Below are positions 1 to 5,150 of a stretch of 5,150 bases of DNA, in pieces; positions within the stretch are counted from its first letter, which is position 1, and every line of letters starts with the position of its first letter. The DNA is from Chryseobacterium gleum (GTDB lineage Bacteria > Bacteroidota > Bacteroidia > Flavobacteriales_D > Crocinitomicaceae), in contig CALPUT020000209.1 in NCBI GenBank assembly GCA_943326825.2, forward strand, positions 1-5,150. The letters are read 5' to 3'. A model generated the notes under the pieces. The model worked only from the letters and a program-made list of their open reading frames with translations, did no database searches and was not told where the DNA came from. The translations under genes and the position numbers were made by a program.

Positions 1-654
1 ATCACCCTTCCCATAAATTGGAAGTGGTTTTTTATTGACGATATTATTGATTACTAAAGGAATTAATTTTTCAGGAAAATGATGCGAACCATAATTGTTA
101 GAACAATTCGACATCTTCACTGGTAAACCATACGTATGGAAAAATGCTCTAACAAAGTGATCAGAAGATGCTTTAGAAGCTGAATAGGGACTTCTTGGAT
201 CGTAACTCGTCGTTTCTTTAAACAAACCTTCTTGTCCTAAACTTCCGAAAACCTCATCCGTTGATACATGATGAAAAACGTGATTAGAATCTTTCCAAGA
301 TGATTTTGCAGCTTGCAGTAAATTAACAGTGCCAACAACATTTGTCATCACAAAATCCATTGGACCTTCAATTGAACGATCAACATGAGATTCTGCTGCT
401 AAATGAATAACATCCGTAATCTTATATTTTTCAAAAACATGTTGAACATCATCTGAAGAACAAATATCACCTTTTTCAAAAACATAATTCGATGCATTTT
501 CAACATCTTTTAAATTTTCTAAATTTCCGGCATAAGTTAACTTGTCAAAATTAACAATGCGATAAGAAGGATATTTATTTACGAATAAACGAATCACATG
601 AGAACCAATAAAACCGGCCCCTCCTGTGATCAATATGTTTTTTGAAAATTGCAT
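1..654 (-). CDS. rmlB: dTDP-glucose 4,6-dehydratase, N-terminal 218 residues (cut by window edge)
   Basis: Converts dTDP-glucose to dTDP-4-keto-6-deoxyglucose in the cytoplasm, the entry step to dTDP-rhamnose and dTDP-amino-deoxy sugars. It is an extended short-chain dehydrogenase. The reading frame is open to base 1, giving 218 of the usual ~350 residues. Visible motifs, in order: the NAD-binding glycine motif GGAGFIG at residues 11-17; LTYAGNLENL at 39-48, diagnostic for RmlB; HLAAESHVDRSI at 84-95; the catalytic T132-D133-E134 triplet in STDEVFGS; the Y157-x3-K161 pair in YSASK; and the substrate-loop motif SNCSNNYG followed by HFPEKLIPL at 182-201. The TDE triplet separates RmlB from epimerases and decarboxylases of the same fold. 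The ATG at 654 sits 10 residues before the glycine motif, as in the family. It follows the 6-dehydrogenase gene by 14 nt and is probably the last gene of this transcript that can be seen. rmlA, rmlC and rmlD or an aminotransferase may lie beyond the edge. Identity is secure; the final sugar is unknown. Confidence 0.96.
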   Translation of the reverse strand, partial: MQFSKNILITGGAGFIGSHVIRLFVNKYPSYRIVNFDKLTYAGNLENLKDVENASNYVFEKGDICSSDDVQHVFEKYKITDVIHLAAESHVDRSIEGPMDFVMTNVVGTVNLLQAAKSSWKDSNHVFHHVSTDEVFGSLGQEGLFKETTSYDPRSPYSASKASSDHFVRAFFHTYGLPVKMSNCSNNYGSHHFPEKLIPLVINNIVNKKPLPIYGKGD

Positions 655-668
655 TTATTTACTACTTA
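655..668 (-). other. 14-nt intergenic leader of rmlB with tandem stop codon
   Basis: This is the only intergenic gap longer than one base. Read on the minus strand, the upstream gene's TAA (671-669) is followed at once by a second in-frame TAA (668-666), then by an A/T-rich leader ending in AAATAA just before the ATG. There is no AGGAGG-like ribosome binding site, which is normal for Bacteroidota. The gap is too short for a terminator or promoter, so rmlB is inferred to be co-transcribed with the genes above it. Confidence 0.7.
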
Positions 669-1973
669 TTAAAGACTCCAATATTCTAAATCGTTAATTT
701 TTCCTTTGAAAATCCCTTTCACATCAACAAATAAACCTTTATTATCTTTTAATAAATTTTTAAAATCTTGTTCTGTGTAAGATTTGTACTCTTTATGGTT
801 TACAGCAACGATAATTGCATCATAATCATTTGTAGTTTTTTCAATTAATCCGATTCCATATTCATGAACCATTTCATCTGAACTTGCATGTGGATCAATT
901 AAATCAACTTTCACTTGAAACGAAACTAATTCATTAATGATATCAATCACTTTTGAATTTCTAATATCAGAAACATCTTCTTTAAAAGTTGCACCCATTA
1001 CCAAAACTTTCGCATCTTGAATATGTTTACCTTGAGCGATAATTTTCTTAACTGATTGTTTCGCAATATAACCACCCATAGAATCATTCACAAAACGACC
1101 ACTTGTAATTACTTTAGAATGGTAACCAGCTTGAGCTGCTTTGTGTGTTAAATAATATGGATCAACCCCGATGCAATGTCCTCCAACTAAACCTGGTGAA
1201 AACTTTAAAAAGTTCCACTTCGTTCCAGCAGCCTCTAATACATCAAACGTATTAATTTTCAATTTATTAAAGATGATTGACAACTCATTCATTAAAGCGA
1301 TATTCAAATCTCTTTGCGTATTCTCAATGATTTTTGCAGCTTCAGCCACTTTAATTGTAGATGCTCTATGAACCCCAGCTTTAACAACCAACTCATATAC
1401 TTGAGCGATTTCATTTAAAGATTCATCGCAACATCCAGAAACAACTTTAATTACATTTTGTAACGTATGTTCTTTATCTCCTGGATTGATTCTCTCAGGT
1501 GAATATCCAACTTTAAAATCTTCTTTAAATTTCAATCCAGAAATCTCCTCTAATACAGGAATACAATCTTCTTCAGTACATCCAGGATAAACAGTTGATT
1601 CAAAAACAACATAGTCACCTTTTTTAAGAGCTTTTCCAACTGTTGAACTTGCACCTAATAAAGGTTTTAAATTTGGTAAATTCGCATCATCAATTGGAGT
1701 TGGTACTGCAACGATAAAGAATTCAACATCTTTTAAATCATCCAAATTAGCTGTAAAAAGAATATCGCTGTTCTCAAATGCAGAAGCATCTAATTCATTA
1801 CTAGGATCGATTTTATTATTCATTAAATCAACTCTTTCTTGATTGATATCAAAACCTACAACTTTAATTTGTTTTGCAAATTCCAAAGCGATTGGTAATC
1901 CAACATAACCTAAACCGATAACTGCAAGTTTAGCTTCTTTGTTTATTAACTTATTGTATATTGAGTTGCTCAT
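669..1973 (-). CDS. wbpA: UDP-N-acetylhexosamine 6-dehydrogenase (WbpA/WbpO/TviB type)
   Basis: A 434-residue nucleotide-sugar dehydrogenase predicted to oxidise C6 of UDP-GlcNAc (or UDP-GalNAc) twice with NAD+, giving the UDP-HexNAc-uronate. Three domains are visible. The N-terminal Rossmann fold has GLGYVGLP at 20-27. The central helical and substrate region has ESTVYPGCTEE at 125-135, YSPERINPGD at 157-166, and K214 and N218 in EAAKIIENTQRDLNIAL. The catalytic loop GGHCIGVDPYYL (264-275) carries nucleophile C267 and D271. The C-terminal UDP-binding domain has GATFKEDVSDIRNS at 327-340. The ESTVYPGCTEE and ENTQRDLNIA motifs place it with WbpA, WbpO and TviB, not with UDP-glucose dehydrogenase. 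Length is normal. The next methionine (M51) is past the Rossmann motif, so the ATG at 1973 is the start; it overlaps the end of the upstream gene by 23 nt. Its neighbours resemble WbpB and WbpD, which favours UDP-GlcNAc and the WbpA role. Substrate cannot be settled from sequence alone. Confidence 0.9.
   Translation of the reverse strand: MSNSIYNKLINKEAKLAVIGLGYVGLPIALEFAKQIKVVGFDINQERVDLMNNKIDPSNELDASAFENSDILFTANLDDLKDVEFFIVAVPTPIDDANLPNLKPLLGASSTVGKALKKGDYVVFESTVYPGCTEEDCIPVLEEISGLKFKEDFKVGYSPERINPGDKEHTLQNVIKVVSGCCDESLNEIAQVYELVVKAGVHRASTIKVAEAAKIIENTQRDLNIALMNELSIIFNKLKINTFDVLEAAGTKWNFLKFSPGLVGGHCIGVDPYYLTHKAAQAGYHSKVITSGRFVNDSMGGYIAKQSVKKIIAQGKHIQDAKVLVMGATFKEDVSDIRNSKVIDIINELVSFQVKVDLIDPHASSDEMVHEYGIGLIEKTTNDYDAIIVAVNHKEYKSYTEQDFKNLLKDNKGLFVDVKGIFKGKINDLEYWSL
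1951..1973 (-). other. 23-nt gene overlap, wbpB-like end / wbpA-like start
   Basis: The last codons and TAA stop of the oxidoreductase (stop at 1953-1951) are shared in another frame with the first codons of the 6-dehydrogenase (ATG at 1973-1971). The dehydrogenase leader therefore lies wholly inside the upstream coding region. It is A-rich (AAAGTAAGAA just before ATG) with no strong Shine-Dalgarno. Translational coupling is inferred. Confidence 0.75.
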
Positions 1974-2991
1974 TTCTTACTTTATAAATACGTTCAATAA
2001 TCTCTACTACCTTCAATCCTTCTAATGCATTCGTTGTTGCAGTTGATCTTCCTTTCAAAGAATCAATCACATTTTGAATTACATAATTATGATTAGCTGC
2101 CGAACCTTTGTATGGTCCATAATCATTTGCAGGATTTGATTCTTTTAAAACTGGCATTTCATAATCAGTTACATTACAAACTTCTACTTCGTTCATGTAT
2201 TGACCACCAATTTTCACACTTCCTTTACTTCCGATGATTGTAATTGAACTTTCTAAGTTTTGATTTGCTACAGAAGTTGAATAGTTAATACAACCCATTC
2301 CTCCATTAATAAAATCAAAACTTACAATTCCTGAATCTTCAAAAGCTGTTGAGTTTTGGTGATTAAAATCTGCAAAACGACCTTGAATATTATCAATATC
2401 CCCAAATAACCAATACATGATATCAATGAAATGTGAGAACTGAGTAAACAATGTTCCTCCATCTAAATCAGGTGTTCCTTTCCAACCTCCTGCTTTGTAG
2501 TAACGATCATCTCTGTTCCAGTAACAATTCAATTGAACCATGTAAATATCTCCTAATGTTCCGTTTTCTACAACTGATTTAATCCATTCAGAAGGTGGAG
2601 AATATCTATTTTGCATTACACAGAAAACACTTTTAGACATTTGTAACGATTTAAAGATCACTCGTTCACAGCTCTCTTTTGTTAAACCCATTGGCTTTTC
2701 ACAAACAACATGTTTTTTAGCATTTAATGCAGCTATACTTTGTTCAGCGTGTAAACCATTTGGAGTACAAACATTTACTACATCAAATTCAATACCTGAC
2801 GCTAATAATTCATCAAATGTTTTGAAAAAAGGAATACCGAAATCAACAGCATTACATTCTTCTTTTGAACGAACATCAATCATTGCAACTAATTCACCTT
2901 CGTTTTCACGACGAATCATTTCTGCATGACGTTTTCCTATGTGACCTGCACCAATTACAGCAAATCTTACTTTTTTATCGGAAATACTCAT
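1951..2991 (-). CDS. wbpB: Gfo/Idh/MocA-family oxidoreductase, WbpB/WlbA-like (UDP-GlcNAcA 3-dehydrogenase)
   Basis: A 346-residue NAD-dependent oxidoreductase. In the WbpB/WlbA route this enzyme oxidises C3 of UDP-GlcNAc-uronate to the 3-keto sugar, which an aminotransferase then takes up. The N-terminal Rossmann fold has GAGHIGKRH (14-22, glycines 14, 16 and 19) and VCTPNGLHAEQ (74-84). CEKPMG (97-102) carries the family's catalytic K99. The C-terminal alpha/beta domain has WKGTPDLDGG (170-179) followed by TQFSHFIDIMYWLFGD (183-198), with the conserved active-site H187 and D190. The position four before the histidine, Asp in inositol dehydrogenase and Asn in many WlbA-like proteins, is Thr183 here. 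Length fits the family. The ATG at 2991 lies 13 residues before the first glycine. It is one base downstream of the acetyltransferase gene and overlaps the 6-dehydrogenase gene. The family is certain. The specific reaction rests mainly on its place between WbpA-like and WbpD-like genes, since the Gfo/Idh/MocA family is functionally broad. Confidence 0.85.
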   Translation of the reverse strand: MSISDKKVRFAVIGAGHIGKRHAEMIRRENEGELVAMIDVRSKEECNAVDFGIPFFKTFDELLASGIEFDVVNVCTPNGLHAEQSIAALNAKKHVVCEKPMGLTKESCERVIFKSLQMSKSVFCVMQNRYSPPSEWIKSVVENGTLGDIYMVQLNCYWNRDDRYYKAGGWKGTPDLDGGTLFTQFSHFIDIMYWLFGDIDNIQGRFADFNHQNSTAFEDSGIVSFDFINGGMGCINYSTSVANQNLESSITIIGSKGSVKIGGQYMNEVEVCNVTDYEMPVLKESNPANDYGPYKGSAANHNYVIQNVIDSLKGRSTATTNALEGLKVVEIIERIYKVRNEQLNIQ

Positions 2992-2995
2992 TTTA
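2991..2995 (-). other. One-base junction wbpD-like / wbpB-like
   Basis: The acetyltransferase stop TAA (2995-2993) is separated from the next ATG (2991-2989) by the single base 2992. The region before it is A/T-rich with no Shine-Dalgarno. The spacing supports co-transcription and probable reinitiation by terminating ribosomes (inference). Confidence 0.7.
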
Positions 2996-3562
2996 TAATT
3001 TTGTTACTTTATTATTCTCTAATTTATATTTTTCATTACTTTCTGTACACAAAGCAATACCTTCTGAATCAAATTCTAAACGTTGACCAAACTCGCTCAT
3101 CCAACCTAATTGTCTCGCTGGATTCCCAACAACTAAAGCATAAGCTGGTACTGTTTTAGTTACAACTGCACCTGCTCCAATAAAAGCAAATTCGCCTATA
3201 TCATGACCACAAACTATTGTAGCATTTGCACCAATACTTGCACCTTTTTTTACAATCGTTTTTGCATATTCATTTTTTCTATTGACAGCGCTTCGAGGAT
3301 TAATAACATTTGTAAAAACCATAGAAGGACCTAAAAAAACATCATCTTCGCAAATAACTCCTGTATATATCGAAACGTTATTTTGAATTTTTACATTTTT
3401 CCCTAAGATTACCTCAGGAGATATTACAACATTTTGACCAATATTGCATTTTTCTCCAATTGTACAATTAGGCATTACATGTGAGAAGTGCCAAATTTTT
3501 GTTCCTTCTCCAATTGTACAACCTTCGTCAATGATTGCTGTTTCGTGTGCAAAATAGCTCAT
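2993..3562 (-). CDS. wbpD: UDP-2-acetamido-3-amino-2,3-dideoxyglucuronate N-acetyltransferase (WbpD/WlbB type)
   Basis: A 189-residue left-handed beta-helix acetyltransferase, predicted to acetylate the 3-amino group of UDP-GlcNAc3NA with acetyl-CoA to give UDP-GlcNAc3NAcA. Hexapeptide repeats run from about residue 8 to 140 (for example IDEGCTIGEGTKIW, CTIGEKCNIGQNV, VILGKNVKIQNNVSIY, ASIGANATIVCG, IGEFAFIGAGAVV). The block GPSMVFTNVINPRS (78-91), with N85, and the stretch QLGWMSEFGQRL (151-162) match what I recall of Pseudomonas aeruginosa WbpD very closely, including total length (about 190). The loop around 86-106 interrupts the helix, as in this family. The last 20 residues form a short tail (around C172 to L189) with the same layout as in WbpD. 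It starts with an ATG overlapping the upstream stop in TAATG and ends one base before the WbpB-like gene. This is the most diagnostic gene for the diacetamido-uronate pathway in the window. Confidence 0.93.
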   Translation of the reverse strand: MSYFAHETAIIDEGCTIGEGTKIWHFSHVMPNCTIGEKCNIGQNVVISPEVILGKNVKIQNNVSIYTGVICEDDVFLGPSMVFTNVINPRSAVNRKNEYAKTIVKKGASIGANATIVCGHDIGEFAFIGAGAVVTKTVPAYALVVGNPARQLGWMSEFGQRLEFDSEGIALCTESNEKYKLENNKVTKL

Positions 3563-3564
3563 TA
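3560..3564 (-). other. TAATG stop/start overlap, uxs / wbpD-like
   Basis: The decarboxylase stop codon TAA and the acetyltransferase start codon ATG share base 3562. The leader is A/T-rich and lacks a Shine-Dalgarno, which suggests coupled translation. The overlap joins the UDP-xylose module to the diacetamido-uronate module in one transcript. Confidence 0.8.
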
Positions 3565-4557
3565 TCTAATTATATATTTGTCAAAATTATTATGCTCTTT
3601 CTTTCTCAATTCTTCAGGACTTAAACTTTTGAAATATTCATACGTTATTTTTAATCCTTCAGAACGAATTACTTTTGGACTCCAATCCAATAATTCTTTT
3701 GCTTTTGAAATGTCTGGTTGACGTTGTTTTGGATCATCTACTGGTAAATCGTGAAATACCACTTTTTGATCAGTTCCAGTTAACTTGATTATTTCCTCTG
3801 CAAAATCTTTAATTGAAATCTCATCTGGATTCCCAATATTCACAGGATAAACATAGTCACTATGCAACAATCTATAAATCCCTTCAACCAAATCATCTAC
3901 ATAGCAGAATGCTCTCGTTTGAGAACCATCTCCAAAAATAGTAATATCTTCTCCTCTCAATGCTTGACCAATAAAAGCTGGTAAAACACGTCCATCATTC
4001 AAACGCATTTTTGGTCCGTAAGTGTTGAATATTCTTACAATTCTTGTCTCAACACCATGAAAAGTATGATAAGCCATCGTAATCGCTTCTTGGAAACGTT
4101 TCGCTTCATCGTATACTCCTCTAGGTCCAATTGGATTTACATTCCCCCAATATTCTTCTGTTTGTGGATGAACTGTTGGATCACCATATACTTCAGACGT
4201 TGATGCAATTAATACTCTTGCATTTTTTGCTTTTGCCAATCCTAAACAATTATGAATTCCCAAAGAACCAACTTTTAACGTTTGAATAGGAATTTTTAAA
4301 TAATCAATTGGACTTGCTGGAGAAGCAAAATGTAAAATATAATCTAAATCACCTGCTACATGAATAAATTTAGAGACATCGTGATTGTAAAATTCGAAAT
4401 TTTCTAATGGAAAAAGATGTTCAATATTTTTCAATTGACCTGTAATCAAATTATCCATTGCAATTACATGATAATCTTCTTTGATAAAACGATCACACAA
4501 ATGTGAACCTAGAAATCCTGCTGCACCTGTAATAAGTATTCTTTTTCTTTTTTCCAT
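3562..4557 (-). CDS. uxs: UDP-glucuronate decarboxylase (UDP-xylose synthase)
   Basis: A 331-residue extended SDR enzyme predicted to oxidise C4 of UDP-glucuronate with bound NAD+, lose CO2 and reduce the 4-keto pentose to UDP-xylose. The N-terminal glycine motif is GAAGFLG at 11-17. Family-diagnostic blocks follow: HFASPASPIDYLKIP (76-90), LKVGSLGIHNCLGLAKA (94-110), ASTSEVYGDP (118-127) with T120 and E122, YWGNVNPIGPRGVYDEAKR (136-154) with the Y149-x3-K153 pair, RIFNTYGPKM (175-184) and FGDGSQTRAFCYVDD (208-222). R279 in KQRQPD fits the conserved active-site arginine. The C-terminal tail (about 311-331, SLSPEELRKKEH then NFDKYI) looks typical of Bacteroidota homologues. Length is normal. 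The ATG at 4557 overlaps the stop of ugd in TAATG, so supplier and consumer of UDP-glucuronate are adjacent and probably coupled. The UDP-GlcNAcA-specific relatives that make UDP-N-acetylxylosamine are an alternative, less likely given the ugd neighbour. Confidence 0.93.
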   Translation of the reverse strand: MEKRKRILITGAAGFLGSHLCDRFIKEDYHVIAMDNLITGQLKNIEHLFPLENFEFYNHDVSKFIHVAGDLDYILHFASPASPIDYLKIPIQTLKVGSLGIHNCLGLAKAKNARVLIASTSEVYGDPTVHPQTEEYWGNVNPIGPRGVYDEAKRFQEAITMAYHTFHGVETRIVRIFNTYGPKMRLNDGRVLPAFIGQALRGEDITIFGDGSQTRAFCYVDDLVEGIYRLLHSDYVYPVNIGNPDEISIKDFAEEIIKLTGTDQKVVFHDLPVDDPKQRQPDISKAKELLDWSPKVIRSEGLKITYEYFKSLSPEELRKKEHNNFDKYIIR

Positions 4558-4559
4558 TA
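4555..4559 (-). other. TAATG stop/start overlap, ugd / uxs
   Basis: The ugd stop TAA and the uxs ATG share base 4557, in an A-rich context (GAAAAATAATGGAAAAAAG). No Shine-Dalgarno is seen. It is the same arrangement as at 3560-3564 and supports a single transcript with coupled translation. Confidence 0.8.
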
Positions 4560-5150
4560 TTTTTCTGTTTGAACAAAAGGTAAAACTGTTTTTCTACCAA
4601 CTGAATTATAATAGAAACCTAAATTTAACATTTGATCTAATTCAAATATATTACGACCGTAAAAAATGACAGATTGCTTTAATTTCGATTTTATTTTATC
4701 AAAGTCTGGATTTCTAAATGCTGACCATTCTGTTGCAATCAATAAAGCATCAGCATTATCTAACGCATCATATTGATTTTTTGCATAACTAATTTTATCT
4801 CCAATTACACCTTGAACATTTGACATTGCTTCAGGATCGTAAACCTCAACTTGTGCTCCTGCATTTAATAATTCTTCAATAATATATAAAGCTGAAGCTT
4901 CACGAATATCATCTGTATCCGGTTTAAATGCTAATCCCCAAATGGCAAATTTCATTCCTCTGATATCCCCAAAGTAATTTTTCACTTTAGGAACAATTGT
5001 TACTTTTTGCTTTTCATTTACATCTAAAACGCTTTGGATAATCTCAAAATCATAACCAACTTGTTTTCCACTTTTCAATAATGCGCTTACATCTTTGGGG
5101 AAACAACTTCCGCCAAAACCAATTCCAGGATATAAAAACTTATGACCAAT
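4557..5150 (-). CDS. ugd: UDP-glucose 6-dehydrogenase, C-terminal 197 residues (cut by window edge)
   Basis: Oxidises UDP-glucose to UDP-glucuronate with two NAD+. The frame is open to base 5150, so the true start is outside the window; roughly the first 260 residues are missing. A start placed at the TTG at 5078 would be false, because it would leave out the catalytic loop. Upstream of that codon the frame reads FLYPGIGFGGSCFPKD, with the catalytic cysteine encoded at 5105-5103. The C-terminal UDP-binding domain follows, with FAIWGLAFKPDTDDIREA at fragment residues 68-85, then VYDPEAM, then DALLIATEW. The GFGGSCFPKD loop and GLAFKPDTDD motif identify the UDP-glucose enzyme and separate it from the HexNAc 6-dehydrogenase at 669-1973, which has GGHCIGVDPYY. 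Near the end the usual DGRN motif reads YGRN (Asp to Tyr). The gene feeds the adjacent UDP-glucuronate decarboxylase. Confidence 0.95.
   Translation of the reverse strand: MGHKFLYPGIGFGGSCFPKDVSALLKSGKQVGYDFEIIQSVLDVNEKQKVTIVPKVKNYFGDIRGMKFAIWGLAFKPDTDDIREASALYIIEELLNAGAQVEVYDPEAMSNVQGVIGDKISYAKNQYDALDNADALLIATEWSAFRNPDFDKIKSKLKQSVIFYGRNIFELDQMLNLGFYYNSVGRKTVLPFVQTEK

Noticed and set aside
655..668. Terminator or promoter in the gap before rmlB
   Set aside because: Fourteen bases with no inverted repeat or T-tract are too short for either.
1171..1371. Plus-strand open frame of 66 codons inside the 6-dehydrogenase gene
   Set aside because: Antisense shadow of a well-conserved gene; the catalytic Cys loop lies on the other strand, and the translation shows no recognisable domain.
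2992..3100. Possible internal Bacteroidota promoter (TAnnTTTG with upstream TTTG) in the A/T-rich end of the WbpD-like gene
   Set aside because: No properly spaced pair of elements was found on the minus strand; the A/T richness is just that of the surrounding sequence.
2865..3159. Two overlapping plus-strand open frames (2865-3086 and 2926-3159)
   Set aside because: They run antisense across the end of the WbpD-like gene and the start of the WbpB-like gene. Both are low-complexity, Phe/Leu/Tyr/Ser-rich translations of A/T-rich DNA with no leader or domain.
3488..3721. Plus-strand open frame of 77 codons
   Set aside because: Antisense to the acetyltransferase start and decarboxylase end; no motif or supporting context.
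4481..4669. Plus-strand open frame of 62 codons
   Set aside because: Antisense to the ugd/uxs junction; its hydrophobic stretch comes from the Lys-rich A-tract on the coding strand.
5076..5078. TTG as the start codon of a short 173-residue dehydrogenase
   Set aside because: The same frame continues to the window edge and encodes the conserved GFGGSCFPKD catalytic loop, so this codon is an internal Leu of a full-length ugd.
1..5150. An undescribed defence, mobile or regulatory system
   Set aside because: Apart from 15 bases, the window is covered by six genes of well-known nucleotide-sugar families; I saw no repeat array, transposase, toxin-antitoxin pair or structured RNA.

Overview
This window is a 5.15 kb slice from the middle of a surface-polysaccharide (O-antigen or capsule type) nucleotide-sugar operon. 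All genes lie on the minus strand, so transcription runs from high to low coordinates. The base composition is A+T rich (G+C about one third by eye). The start codons have A-rich leaders and no Shine-Dalgarno. The proteins read like those of Bacteroidota, most likely class Flavobacteriia. That placement is inference from protein style and translation signals; no taxonomic marker is present.

In order of transcription: (1) the C-terminal part of UDP-glucose 6-dehydrogenase (5150-4557, cut by the window's right edge); (2) UDP-glucuronate decarboxylase / UDP-xylose synthase (4557-3562); (3) a WbpD/WlbB-type left-handed beta-helix N-acetyltransferase (3562-2993); (4) a WbpB/WlbA-type Gfo/Idh/MocA oxidoreductase (2991-1951); (5) a WbpA/WbpO/TviB-type UDP-N-acetylhexosamine 6-dehydrogenase (1973-669); (6) the N-terminal 218 residues of dTDP-glucose 4,6-dehydratase RmlB (654-1, cut by the left edge). 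Only 15 bases (2992 and 655-668) are non-coding. Two junctions are TAATG stop/start overlaps, one has a single spacer base, and one overlaps by 23 nt, as expected for a tightly coupled operon. No promoter, terminator, RNA gene, mobile element, repeat array or CRISPR was found.

The genes form three precursor modules. Ugd plus Uxs take UDP-glucose to UDP-glucuronate and UDP-xylose. The WbpA/B/D-like genes take UDP-GlcNAc toward UDP-2,3-diacetamido-2,3-dideoxy-glucuronate (UDP-GlcNAc3NAcA), but the aminotransferase (WbpE) that this route needs is not in the window. RmlB opens the dTDP-6-deoxy-sugar branch (rhamnose or amino-deoxy sugars). The predicted polymer could therefore contain a diacetamido-uronic acid, xylose or glucuronate, and a 6-deoxyhexose.

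I found no undescribed system. The points worth a second look are small: the missing aminotransferase, possible alternative substrates for the decarboxylase and the HexNAc dehydrogenase, and two residue substitutions at normally conserved positions.
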